A DNA stretch of 64,000 nucleotides, taken from contig NZ_CP102253.1 of the NCBI RefSeq assembly GCF_025145845.1, forward strand, positions 3,534,001 to 3,598,000, in the 5' to 3' direction. The notes under the pieces were generated by a model. The model was given only the letters and a program-made list of their open reading frames with translations. It did not search any database and was not told the origin of the DNA. Below are positions 50,257-58,687 of the stretch, piece after piece. Positions within the stretch are counted from its first letter, which is position 1. Every line of letters starts with the position of its first letter. The position numbers and the translations under genes are program-made. This DNA comes from Alistipes shahii WAL 8301 (GTDB taxonomy: Bacteria; Bacteroidota; Bacteroidia; Bacteroidales; Rikenellaceae).

Positions 50257-51326
50257 CACTATCTTTCGCCACGACGGCCGACGGCTACCTGGACGACAAC
50301 AGTCCCCGGCGGCTGATGATCTCGACGCCCGAAGACTGGGAGGCGGTCCTGCGCCTTCGGGCCTCGCACGACGCGATCCTCGCGGGAGCCGAAACGCTGC
50401 GGCGCGACGATCCCGCCCTGCTCCTGCGCGATGCCGCGGCGCGGGAACTGCGCCGTGCCCGGGGCATGCGGCCCGACCTGACGAAAGTCACCCTCACACA
50501 CTCGGGACGGCTCTCGCCGTCGATGCGCTTCTTCACGGAGGGCGACGCAGACCGCTACGTGTTTTCAGAAAAGGAACTTCCGGAATTGAAAGGCGTTGCA
50601 GAGGTTATTTCAAGCGACGGTTCAATTACGGCTTCAGCGATCGTCACCGAACTCGAAAAGCGCGGCGTGGAGCGTCTGCTGGTCGAGGGGGGAGCCTCCG
50701 TCCTGCGCATGTTCCTCGCCGAAGGGATGGCCGACACGGTGCGCCGGGCGGTCAATCCGCAGCTGACGCTGGGACCGGAGCGGGGCGGCGCGCAGTTCCG
50801 GTTCGAGGTCCCGGAGGGGGCCGCATGCCGGCGGGAGAATCTGGGCGGCATGGAGGTTGCGACCTGCACGCTTCGTCCCGACACCCGGGACGAAGACCTC
50901 CGCTACCTGACGCAGGCCGTGGCCGAAGGGCTGCGGTGCGTGCCCAGCCGGACCTCCTATTGCGTCGGGGCCGTGGTGGCGCTTCCCGACGGGAGGAGCT
51001 TCACGGGCTACACCCACGAGACTTCGCCCACGCACCATGCCGAGCAGGAGGCGATCCGCAAGGCGCTCGACGCGGGCGCCGAATTGCGCGGGGCGGCGAT
51101 CTACTCCTCGATGGAGCCGTGCTCGCAGCGGAAGAGCGAGCCGGAGAGCTGCACGCAGCTGATCCTGCGCCACGGATTCGCGCGCGTGGTCTTTGCGCTG
51201 TACGAACCCGACCGGTTCGTCCGCTGCCGCGGGGCGCAGACGCTGCGCGAAGCGGGTGTCGACGTGCGGGTTTATCCCGAACTGGCCGAAGGCGTGCGCC
51301 GGGCCAACGCCCACCTCGGAAGGTGA
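50247..51326 (+). CDS. RibD-like reductase-deaminase with reversed domain order
   Basis: The 359-residue protein carries an N-terminal RibD_C/dihydrofolate-reductase-type reductase (MQITLSFATTADGYLDD, then LRASHDAILAGAETLRRDDPALLLRD, then RLLVEGGASVLRMFL). A C-terminal cytidine-deaminase-like zinc domain follows, with THHAEQEAIRKAL (His/Glu) near 263 and MEPCSQRKSEPESC near 292. Canonical RibD has deaminase first. Spacing between the zinc cysteines is nine residues, against eight in classical PCxxxGRTPPC. It could perform the deaminase and reductase steps of riboflavin synthesis or a related pyrimidine pathway. It overlaps the metallophosphoesterase stop by 10 bp, so they are coupled. Confidence 0.78.
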   Translation: MQITLSFATTADGYLDDNSPRRLMISTPEDWEAVLRLRASHDAILAGAETLRRDDPALLLRDAAARELRRARGMRPDLTKVTLTHSGRLSPSMRFFTEGDADRYVFSEKELPELKGVAEVISSDGSITASAIVTELEKRGVERLLVEGGASVLRMFLAEGMADTVRRAVNPQLTLGPERGGAQFRFEVPEGAACRRENLGGMEVATCTLRPDTRDEDLRYLTQAVAEGLRCVPSRTSYCVGAVVALPDGRSFTGYTHETSPTHHAEQEAIRKALDAGAELRGAAIYSSMEPCSQRKSEPESCTQLILRHGFARVVFALYEPDRFVRCRGAQTLREAGVDVRVYPELAEGVRRANAHLGR

Positions 51327-51406
51327 AACGGGCGTGATTTGTGTCCATAAGGGCCTAAAAATGTCCTAAACGCCCTCCGGGCTGAAGAAGATATTGCAAG
51401 AAAATC

Positions 51407-51414
51407 TATCTTTG
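51407..51414 (+). promoter_or_regulatory. -7 promoter element of the TolC-HlyD-permease operon
   Basis: TATCTTTG lies 13 nt before the first start codon (51427), implying a very short leader. TTTG at -33 is not evident, so an activator may be needed. Confidence 0.5.
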
Positions 51415-51426
51415 TCGAATAAACGC

Positions 51427-52911
51427 ATGAATACTATGAAAATAGCTGTCAAGATCGCCTTCATGGCGGCGGCGACGATCCCGGCGGCGGCGTCCGCGCA
51501 GGAGGCCGGGCGGATGCTCTCGCTCGACGAGGCGGTCGCCGTCACCCTCACGGAGAACCCTGCGCTGAAAGCCGCGGCCTACGAGGAGCGCGCCGCACAG
51601 CAGCAGCGCCGCGCGGCCATCGGTCTCCGCATGCCCCAGATCAACGTCACGGGCGCATACGCCTACATGGCCAAGGACATCGGATTCGACTTCAACGACC
51701 TGAAAGGCCCGGTCAAAGAGGGCGTGGCGGGCGGACTGACGGCGCTCGTGCAGAACGGACTGATCCCCGCCGACAAGATTCCGACGCTCCAGGGGCTTCT
51801 GAACCCGATGATGGATGCCGACTGGTTCCTCAAGGTGCAGGATCAGAGCCTCGGATTCGTGGGAGGCGAGGTGACCGTCCCGATCTGGATGGGCGGCAAG
51901 ATCAACGCCGCGAACCGCGCCGCGCGGATCAACGAGAAGACGGCCGTCGCGCAAGGCAACCAGACCCGCAACGCGCTGATCTCGGAACTCGTGGAGCGTT
52001 ATTTCGGACTGGCCCTCGCCACGCAGGTCGTCGCCGTGCGTCAGCAGGTGGTGGACGGCGTGCGCAGGCATCTCGAAGACGCCCGGGCGCTCGAACGCAA
52101 CGGCATGATCGCCCAGACCGAACGCCTCTACGTGGAGTTCAAGATGGCCGAGGCCGAACGGGAGCTGGCAAACGCCAAATTGCAGGCCGAGACCATCGCC
52201 AGCGCGCTGTCGAACACCCTGGGGCGCGAGAGCGACTGGCGTCCGGTGACGGCGATGTTCCTGCTCGCGAAGGTCGAGGATCTGGCCTATTATCAGGACC
52301 TCGCGCAGGCGCGCAACCCGCTGCTCAGCCAGGTGTCGCTCAAGCGCGAACTGGCCCAGGAGGGCGTGCGCGCCCAGCGTGCCGATTTCCTGCCGCAGGT
52401 GGCGGCCATCGGCGGCGGTTCGTTCTACAACTACCAGGTGGCGGGACTCGTGCCGCGCTGGGCCGTGGGCGTGGGGGTCAACATCAAGATTTTCGACGGT
52501 CTCAACCGCGAATACAAGTACTCGGCCGCCAAACAGACCGTGCGCCGCGTGGGCGAGTTGCAGAACAAGGCCGGAAAGGACATCGCAGTGCTGGTGGAGA
52601 AACTCTACAACCAGATGATGAACTACCGCAACCAGATGACCTCGATCGACGCGTCGCTGAAATTCGCCGAGGAGTATCTCCGGATGAAGAACGCCGCGTT
52701 CCTCGAAGGGATGAGTTCCTCGTCGGACCTGATCGACGCCGAGCTGAACCTCGCGGGAGTGCGCACCGAGCGGCTGCAAGCGGCCTACAACTACGACCTG
52801 CTGCTGGCCCGGCTGCTCGAGGCCGCGGGCATCAGCGACGAATATCCGTCCTACGCGCGCCGCAACGACGCGCAGGCGGTTCTCTTCGACGGCTCAAGAA
52901 GCGGAAATTAG
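51427..52911 (+). CDS. TolC family outer-membrane efflux protein
   Basis: The 494-residue precursor (ATG 51427; ATG 51436 also possible) has a signal peptide ending in AAASAQ. It shows the duplicated TolC architecture: ...LSLDEAVAVTLTENPALKAA near the start, long amphipathic helices (about 180-260 and 400-460), and beta strands GVGVNIKIFDG. It forms the outer-membrane exit duct. It is followed by an HlyD adaptor and two ABC-2 permeases in the same direction, so it belongs to a complete envelope-spanning exporter apart from the missing ATPase. Confidence 0.9.
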   Translation: MNTMKIAVKIAFMAAATIPAAASAQEAGRMLSLDEAVAVTLTENPALKAAAYEERAAQQQRRAAIGLRMPQINVTGAYAYMAKDIGFDFNDLKGPVKEGVAGGLTALVQNGLIPADKIPTLQGLLNPMMDADWFLKVQDQSLGFVGGEVTVPIWMGGKINAANRAARINEKTAVAQGNQTRNALISELVERYFGLALATQVVAVRQQVVDGVRRHLEDARALERNGMIAQTERLYVEFKMAEAERELANAKLQAETIASALSNTLGRESDWRPVTAMFLLAKVEDLAYYQDLAQARNPLLSQVSLKRELAQEGVRAQRADFLPQVAAIGGGSFYNYQVAGLVPRWAVGVGVNIKIFDGLNREYKYSAAKQTVRRVGELQNKAGKDIAVLVEKLYNQMMNYRNQMTSIDASLKFAEEYLRMKNAAFLEGMSSSSDLIDAELNLAGVRTERLQAAYNYDLLLARLLEAAGISDEYPSYARRNDAQAVLFDGSRSGN

Positions 52912-52990
52912 ATCGGGAAAGGGCGGGCTTCACGTTACGGCCCGTCGCCGGCCCCCGCAAACAATACGAAATAGATAACAAGCAAACGAT

Positions 52991-53980
52991 ATGAAACGAA
53001 GCAACGTAATCGGAATTCTGGCGGCCGCAGCGGTCATCGTCCTCTCGGTCGTACTGATCAGCTGGTACCTCACCAAACGGACCCCGACGCTGATTCAGGG
53101 CACGGTGGAGTGCACCACCTACAAAGCCTCGTCGAAGGTTCCGGGCCGCATCGACGACATGAAAGTGGCCCAGGGCGACCGCGTGGAGAAGGGACAGCTC
53201 CTTTACACGCTCTCGACGCCCGAACTGGAGGCCAAGCTCCGGCAGGCCGAGGCCGTGAAGAGCGCCGCCGCCGCGCTGGACGCCATGGCGCTGGCCGGCG
53301 CCCGCGTGCAGCAGATCGAGGCCGCGATGAACATGTGGCAGAAGGCGCAGGCCGGGCTGGAACTGGCCCGCAAGACCTACGAGCGCGTGCAGAACCTCTA
53401 CAACGACGGAGTGGTTCCGGCGCAGAAGCTCGACGAGGCCACGGCCAACTACAAGGCCATGGAGGCCACGGCGCTGGCCGCCAAGGCGCAGTACGACATG
53501 GCGACGGACGGCGCCCGCAAGGAGGACAAGGAGGCCGCCGCGGCCCGCGTCCGCCAGGCCGAAGGGGCTGTCAGCGAGGTGGAGTCGTACATCAGCGACG
53601 CGATGGTCTATTCGCCCGTCACGGGCGAGATCTCGACGATCATCGCCGAGGAGGGCGAACTGGTCGGCAGCGGCTATCCGGTGGTGGCCATCCTCGACAT
53701 GAGCGACCTGTGGGTGACCTTCAACGTGAAGGAGACGCTGCTTCCGGGCCTTCGGATCGGGACCCGCATGAACGGCTACGTCCCGGCGCTGGACAGCGAC
53801 GTGGAGTTCGAGGTGACCTACATCTCCCCGCAGGCCGATTTCGCAACGTGGTCGGCGACCCGCACGCAGGGCGGGTTCGACATCCGCACCTTCGCCATCA
53901 AGGCCAAGGCCGTCACCGAGGCCGCGAACATGCGCCCGGGCATGAGCGTGCTCGTCGACTGGGACCAAATCGGAAAGTAA
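52991..53980 (+). CDS. HlyD family periplasmic adaptor (membrane fusion protein)
   Basis: The 329-residue protein has one N-terminal membrane anchor (about 8-27, GILAAAAVIVLSVVLISWYL). A split lipoyl domain follows (KVPGRIDDMKVAQGDRVEKGQLLYTL and MVYSPVTGEISTIIAEEGELV) flanking a helical hairpin (about 85-195, Ala-rich). A beta-barrel domain with LWVTFNVKETLLPGLRIGTRM comes next. It links the inner-membrane permeases to the TolC duct. It resembles YhiI-type adaptors that partner ABC-2 exporters. The next gene starts 3 bp after its stop. Confidence 0.9.
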   Translation: MKRSNVIGILAAAAVIVLSVVLISWYLTKRTPTLIQGTVECTTYKASSKVPGRIDDMKVAQGDRVEKGQLLYTLSTPELEAKLRQAEAVKSAAAALDAMALAGARVQQIEAAMNMWQKAQAGLELARKTYERVQNLYNDGVVPAQKLDEATANYKAMEATALAAKAQYDMATDGARKEDKEAAAARVRQAEGAVSEVESYISDAMVYSPVTGEISTIIAEEGELVGSGYPVVAILDMSDLWVTFNVKETLLPGLRIGTRMNGYVPALDSDVEFEVTYISPQADFATWSATRTQGGFDIRTFAIKAKAVTEAANMRPGMSVLVDWDQIGK

Positions 53981-53983
53981 GCG

Positions 53984-55162
53984 ATGCCCGGATTCCTGCA
54001 CAACACCTGCGCCGTGATGCGCCGCGAGACGGGCCGGATAACCCGTCAGCCGATGTATTTCGTGCTGATGATCGTCCTGCCCGTGGTGTCGTTCGCGTTT
54101 TTCGCCCTGCTGTTCAACCAGGGCGCAATCCGCAACATCCCGATCGCCGTCCTGGACCAGGACAACACGACGCTTTCGCGCAAGGCCGTGCAGATGATCG
54201 ACGACACCCCGACGGCGATGGTGGCCTACGGCATTCAGGGCATGGACGAGGGCGAGCGGCTGATGCGCGAAGGGCGGATCATGGCCATCGTGCAGATTCC
54301 GGCCTTCTTCGAGAAGAACATTTTGAGCAACAGCCAGACCCACCTCGAAAACTACGTCTCGGGAACGAACATCACGGTCAACGGACTGCTGTCGAAGGAC
54401 ATCCAGACCGCCGTGACGACCTTCACGGCCGGCATTCAGCTCCAGGTGCTTATGAAGCAGGGGCTTACGCAGCGGCAGGCCATGGCGCAGCTGATGCCCG
54501 TGCGTTTCGACAAGCACGTGCTCTTCAATCCGCACATCAATTACGGATACTACCTCTCGCCGAGTTTCATGCCCATGATGCTGATGATCTTCGTGGTGAT
54601 GGTGACCGTTTTCGCCATCGGCACCGAACTCAAGCACGCCACGGCCCGCGAATGGCTCGGCACGGGAAACGGTTCGGTCGCGGCGGCGCTCGCGGGCAAG
54701 GTGCTGCCCATCACGGCGGTGATGTTCCTGATCTCGCTGGTGATGCTGGTGATCAACTTCAAAATCGTGGGAACGCCGCTGAACGGCAGTCTCGCGGTGA
54801 TTCTCGTCGGCACGCTGCTCTTCATTTTGAGCTACCAGTCGATCTCGGTGCTGATCGTCTCGCTGCTGGCCAACCTGCGCCTGTCGCTCTCGATCGGCGG
54901 CGGATATTCGGTGCTGGCCTTCACCTTCTCGGGACTGACGTTCCCGATCATGGCCATGTGGGAGCCGATGCAGTGGGTGAGCAAGATCTTCCCGTTCACC
55001 TTCTACACCGATATTTTCGTCGACCAGATGCTCCGCGGCACGCCGTGGGTCTACTCGCTGCCCGACCTCTGCTACATGTCGCTGTTCATCGTTTTACCGC
55101 TCCTGTGCCTGCCGCGCCTGAAAAGGGTCTGCACGGAGGAAAAATTCTGGGGGAGATTGTGA
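53984..55162 (+). CDS. ABC-2 type permease (first of two)
   Basis: The 392-residue inner-membrane protein has the ABC2_membrane_3 layout. One N-terminal transmembrane helix (about 22-42, YFVLMIVLPVVSFAFFALLF) precedes a periplasmic domain of about 150 residues (NIPIAVLDQDNTTLSRK). Five helices fill the C-terminal half, including LAFTFSGLTFPIMAM. It would form one half of a YhhJ/YbhS-like exporter. It overlaps nothing but is only one base from the paralogous second permease. No nucleotide-binding subunit is adjacent. Confidence 0.88.
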   Translation: MPGFLHNTCAVMRRETGRITRQPMYFVLMIVLPVVSFAFFALLFNQGAIRNIPIAVLDQDNTTLSRKAVQMIDDTPTAMVAYGIQGMDEGERLMREGRIMAIVQIPAFFEKNILSNSQTHLENYVSGTNITVNGLLSKDIQTAVTTFTAGIQLQVLMKQGLTQRQAMAQLMPVRFDKHVLFNPHINYGYYLSPSFMPMMLMIFVVMVTVFAIGTELKHATAREWLGTGNGSVAAALAGKVLPITAVMFLISLVMLVINFKIVGTPLNGSLAVILVGTLLFILSYQSISVLIVSLLANLRLSLSIGGGYSVLAFTFSGLTFPIMAMWEPMQWVSKIFPFTFYTDIFVDQMLRGTPWVYSLPDLCYMSLFIVLPLLCLPRLKRVCTEEKFWGRL

Positions 55163-55163
55163 T

Positions 55164-56399
55164 ATGAGCCGATTTACGAAACAAATAGCCTCTTACTGGA
55201 AACAGCTCGGATCGGTCGTCCGCAACGAGTTCCGGACGATCTTCAAGGACGGTGGCGTGATGCTGATTCTGATTTTCGCCCTGATCATCTACGCCACGGC
55301 CTACTCGCTGGCCTACGGATCGCAGGTGCTCCGCAACGTGCCGATCGGCGTGGTGGACGAATGCCGCACGCCGACCAGCCGCAGTCTGATCGACACCTTC
55401 AACGCCGGGCCGAACACCTATGTGGCCTACAATCCGACCTCGATGGAAGAGGCCAAAGAGCTGTTCTACGGCCGCAAAATCTACGGCGTGGTCTACATTC
55501 CGTCGGACTACGGGGAGAAACTCTACGGCGGCGAGCAGGCCAACGTGGCGATCTACGCCGACGCCAGCTACTTCCTGATGTACCGCCAGGTTTTCCAGGA
55601 GGTCGTGACCTCGATCGGCAAGACGGGGGCGATGGTCGAATTCCAGCGCCTGATCGCCAAGGGGGCCAACATCCCGCAGGCGCAGGCCACCACCCAGCCC
55701 GTGATCTACCAGTCGCACAACCTGTTCAACCCCTATCTGGGCTACGGCACGTTCGTCATGCCGGCGATCATCATGGTCATCATCCAGCAGACGATGCTGA
55801 TCGGCATCGGCATGATCGGCGGCACGTGGCGCGAATTCGGACTTTACCGCAAACTCTGCCCCGCAGGGCGGCGGCGGATGTCGACGCTGCCCATCGTCCT
55901 GGGACGCGGACTGGTCTACGCGCTGATCTACGCCGTGACCTGCACCTATATCCTCGGCCTGCACTACCGGCTGTTCCACTTCCCGATGAACGGCGCGACG
56001 GGAGTCGTCATGCTCTTCATGGCGGCATATCTGGCGGCCTGCATCGCCATGGGCATCGCCGTATCGACGCTGTTCCGCTACCGCGAAAACTCGCTGCTGC
56101 TGTTGCTGTGGACCTCGATCCCGGTGCTGATGCTCAGCGGCGTGTCGTACCCGCGCCAGGGCATTCCCGACTGGCTGTTCAACCTCGGACAGCTGTTCCC
56201 GAGCAGCCACGGCGTCAACGGCTTCATCCGTATCCAGACCATGGGGGCCTCGATCCCCGAGGTTTTCGCCGAAATCAAGTGGCTCATCATCCTCACGGTC
56301 GTTTACGGCGGACTGGCCTGCATCGGCATTCACCAGGTGATCGGCCGCGAACAACGGGAACATCCCGCCCGGAAGGAAAACGGGGACGAAGGGCGCTAA
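55164..56399 (+). CDS. ABC-2 type permease (second of two)
   Basis: The 411-residue paralogue of the preceding gene has the same order: an N-terminal helix (MLILIFALIIYATAYSLAYG), a periplasmic domain beginning NVPIGVVDECRTPTSRS, and a cluster of C-terminal helices (MPAIIMVIIQQTMLIGIGMIGG; GVVMLFMAAYLAACIAMGIAV). The motif PVLMLSGVSYPRQGIPDW is typical of ABC-2 exporters. The two permeases probably form a heterodimer. It is the final gene of the unit and is followed by a strong terminator. Confidence 0.88.
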   Translation: MSRFTKQIASYWKQLGSVVRNEFRTIFKDGGVMLILIFALIIYATAYSLAYGSQVLRNVPIGVVDECRTPTSRSLIDTFNAGPNTYVAYNPTSMEEAKELFYGRKIYGVVYIPSDYGEKLYGGEQANVAIYADASYFLMYRQVFQEVVTSIGKTGAMVEFQRLIAKGANIPQAQATTQPVIYQSHNLFNPYLGYGTFVMPAIIMVIIQQTMLIGIGMIGGTWREFGLYRKLCPAGRRRMSTLPIVLGRGLVYALIYAVTCTYILGLHYRLFHFPMNGATGVVMLFMAAYLAACIAMGIAVSTLFRYRENSLLLLLWTSIPVLMLSGVSYPRQGIPDWLFNLGQLFPSSHGVNGFIRIQTMGASIPEVFAEIKWLIILTVVYGGLACIGIHQVIGREQREHPARKENGDEGR

Positions 56400-56417
56400 C
56401 GGCTCCGTACACACGCA

Positions 56418-56453
56418 AAAAGAGACGCCGGATTTTGGTCCGGCGTCTCTTTT
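56418..56453 (+). terminator. Terminator of the TolC-HlyD-permease operon
   Basis: A perfect stem of about 15 bp (AAAGAGACGCCGGA pairing with TCCGGCGTCTCTTT) with a TTTTGG loop is followed by TTTTG. It is symmetric enough to work for the convergent lipoprotein gene too. Confidence 0.92.
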
Positions 56454-56469
56454 GTGAGTAAACGGCAGT

Positions 56470-57129
56470 CTAAAATTTATCGGGATTTTCCTCCTTATAC
56501 TGCTCGTAGGAGATATACGACAGGTATCTATCCACCGTCGCCTTGTCGGTGGCGATATGCCCGACAACCCGGCAGTAATCCTCGTAAACGCCCTTCGAAG
56601 TCTGTCCACCCATGTATGCAAAGGGTTGCCGGCCTTTCATCACGAATACGCCGTCCTTATAATAGAGCAGTTCGAGCGTCGTCCGGGCGGCATACTGATC
56701 ATAGTTGGCGGTCTTCGCACTCTCTTCGATCCCGGGATTATAAAGGGCCAATGTATTCTTCATTTCACCGCTGACACTCCATTGATCGCCTTCCGAATAT
56801 ACCGTCGGGCCGGGAATATGCATAAGCGTAAAGAATGTACGGCATATACCAGTGGGAAGAAGCATCATATGGTTGATCAAAGTTCCTCCATCGTAACCGC
56901 TTCCGTCAGACACCTTCCCATCTGTATAGGTCATATCACAAGCATCAACCACCCAAACTCCACGCTGTGCATCCGTTACAAATGCGTTCATATCGACCTT
57001 GCCGTCGTAACCGATCATCAGTTCCCGGATTTTTGCCTCCGTCGGTGTTCGCGGAACAATCTCGGGATCACCTTCGCATGCCGACAGCATCGCCGATGAC
57101 AGGACTAAAATTGTTATCAACTTTTTCAT
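56470..57129 (-). CDS. Unrecognised lipoprotein coupled to the C10 protease
   Basis: The 219-residue precursor starts MKKLITILVLSSAMLSACEGD, a clear lipobox with Cys18. The mature protein is of mixed composition with many Tyr and Gly and no recognised domain. Its ATG overlaps the TGA of the C10 protease (ATGA, 57126-57129), so the two are translated in a fixed ratio. In streptococci and Bacteroides fragilis, C10 proteases are followed by genes for dedicated inhibitors. That position makes an inhibitor, chaperone or surface partner a reasonable guess, but no inhibitor sequence motif was seen. Base composition is lower in GC than the core genes. Confidence 0.7.
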   Translation of the reverse strand: MKKLITILVLSSAMLSACEGDPEIVPRTPTEAKIRELMIGYDGKVDMNAFVTDAQRGVWVVDACDMTYTDGKVSDGSGYDGGTLINHMMLLPTGICRTFFTLMHIPGPTVYSEGDQWSVSGEMKNTLALYNPGIEESAKTANYDQYAARTTLELLYYKDGVFVMKGRQPFAYMGGQTSKGVYEDYCRVVGHIATDKATVDRYLSYISYEQYKEENPDKF

Positions 57130-58427
57130 AAGAAATCTTGATTTAAATTACTATCAATACGGGGTAAACGGATCGATGTTATCATCTGCAATCCATTGAA
57201 GATATATCCATTGCCAGAAGCGACCCCATCTCCAGGAGCAAAATAGCCATCACAACTGCCATTCCAGCCCCAATTATAATGGACCAGATTGGTTGTCTGA
57301 ACGGTAGAATTTGTCAGTATATAGTCGTAATATAGGGTTAATCCGTTGTCGATCAATATTTCTTCGTAATATTCCGTACCGATACGCGAATAGATATATC
57401 CATCGGCAATCCAAGCGTGGCCTCCTTCTGAAATATCATTCGCCCTTACATAAACGGGGTGTGTTTCGTCCAAATTGGTTCTAATTGAAGCTATCTCATA
57501 GCTTGCAAGGCCCGAAGCGCAACTATAGCCAAAAGATATCAAACAATCGGGTGCCATATACGAAAAAGCGCTACTTCCTGTCTCCATATCATTCTCATCT
57601 ATTGGATGGTATGTCATTTCTACCCGTTGTCCGATTTCCCGCATCAGTGCGGGTACTTGGTATACGTATGGATAACTTATTATCGAAGTCCAGTTCAAAG
57701 CGATCGTCTCTCCCGCATGCGGAGCATCGGTGTAGGTCGTCGTGAAAGAAGACGGGAAACGGTAATAGGCCATAATCTGTGCAATGGCTGTCGCCACGCA
57801 GCCGGAATACCCATTGCTGCAATAGTCTCCGTAGGGAGATCTTTGCCCCCACCTGACCGGAATAAGCGGGTCGCAGGAGCGGGATTCATTGACCTCCACC
57901 GTCTTGAATTTAGGCGTAGTGCGTATCGTGTCGAACTTCGGCGGCTTTATCACGGCCAGACTTTGCGCCATGGCGTCCATATAGAAATCGAAATTCTCCA
58001 CGCCGGTCGGTTCGCCGTAGGTGTAGTTTCCCTTTTCGGCGACAGCCAGCACAGGATCGACGGCGCGGTTGGCGGCAATGACCGAAAATCCGTCGTTGTT
58101 CTCAAAATTGAAAACATACATCAAAGTGTCGCTCCCGGCGCCGCTGCGCGTGGACGGGGTAGTGACGCATTGGCCGCGTTCGCTGCGGATCGAACGGGCT
58201 GTGGCCGAGCGGGTCTGGCCCCGGTCGACAAGGGCGATGCTCTTCCAGGCAAGGGAAAGGGCCTCCTCATAACTGCGCGTCGGCAAGAGCACGGTAGGCC
58301 GAGCGGGCTGTTCCGGTGCGACGGCGGATGATTCGTCGTCGATTTTCGCACACGAAACGACACAGATCAAAGCAAGGGCAACCAATACGGAGGTCCTTGC
58401 CTGTTTCATTGTACTTGTTTTCTCCAT
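57126..58427 (-). CDS. C10 family cysteine protease (streptopain-like) lipoprotein
   Basis: The 433-residue precursor has a lipobox CVVSC (Cys26), a prodomain (about 45-185) and a papain-fold catalytic domain. The catalytic Cys is Cys210 in YSGCVATAIAQIMAYY and the catalytic His is His337 in EGGHAWIADGY. The oxyanion-supporting NWGW is at 385-388. These match SpeB-type C10 peptidases. ATG 58409 is an alternative start. Secretion to the cell surface as a zymogen, with autocatalytic loss of the prodomain, is inferred from the family. The gene is AT-richer than its neighbours, especially in the catalytic half, and is probably acquired. It is followed by a 4-bp-overlapping lipoprotein gene. Confidence 0.9.
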   Translation of the reverse strand: MEKTSTMKQARTSVLVALALICVVSCAKIDDESSAVAPEQPARPTVLLPTRSYEEALSLAWKSIALVDRGQTRSATARSIRSERGQCVTTPSTRSGAGSDTLMYVFNFENNDGFSVIAANRAVDPVLAVAEKGNYTYGEPTGVENFDFYMDAMAQSLAVIKPPKFDTIRTTPKFKTVEVNESRSCDPLIPVRWGQRSPYGDYCSNGYSGCVATAIAQIMAYYRFPSSFTTTYTDAPHAGETIALNWTSIISYPYVYQVPALMREIGQRVEMTYHPIDENDMETGSSAFSYMAPDCLISFGYSCASGLASYEIASIRTNLDETHPVYVRANDISEGGHAWIADGYIYSRIGTEYYEEILIDNGLTLYYDYILTNSTVQTTNLVHYNWGWNGSCDGYFAPGDGVASGNGYIFNGLQMITSIRLPRIDSNLNQDFL

Positions 58428-58632
58428 GGCATCATCATTTAATCAGTTAGCACATATGTTGTTCGCCCAGAGCGATTTGGCGGAAAACAACCGCAAAAGG
58501 CCATCATGCGGAGATACAGTCACATACAAATATCGCCAAAATTTTCAGTATATACAAATATCTTACTTGAAATTTTAAAATCAAACATGTTATTTATAAA
58601 AAAATCATTTCCGCTGGCGGAAGCTGAAAAAA

Positions 58633-58667
58633 AGCAGGTTGACGAAGATCGCTCTCGTCAACCTGCT
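58633..58667 (-). terminator. Terminator of the outer-membrane barrel gene
   Basis: A 13-bp perfect stem (58633-58645 with 58655-58667, 9-nt loop) is followed on the minus strand by TTTTTTT. It lies 21 bp after the stop codon. Confidence 0.95.
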
Positions 58668-58687
58668 CAATCCGGCCCGGGACCGGT

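Noticed and set aside
47599..50259. Very long minus-strand frame covering the porin and extending through 50259
   Set aside because: Only the part from 48954 downward has a signal peptide and barrel features; the rest is antisense to the metallophosphoesterase gene.
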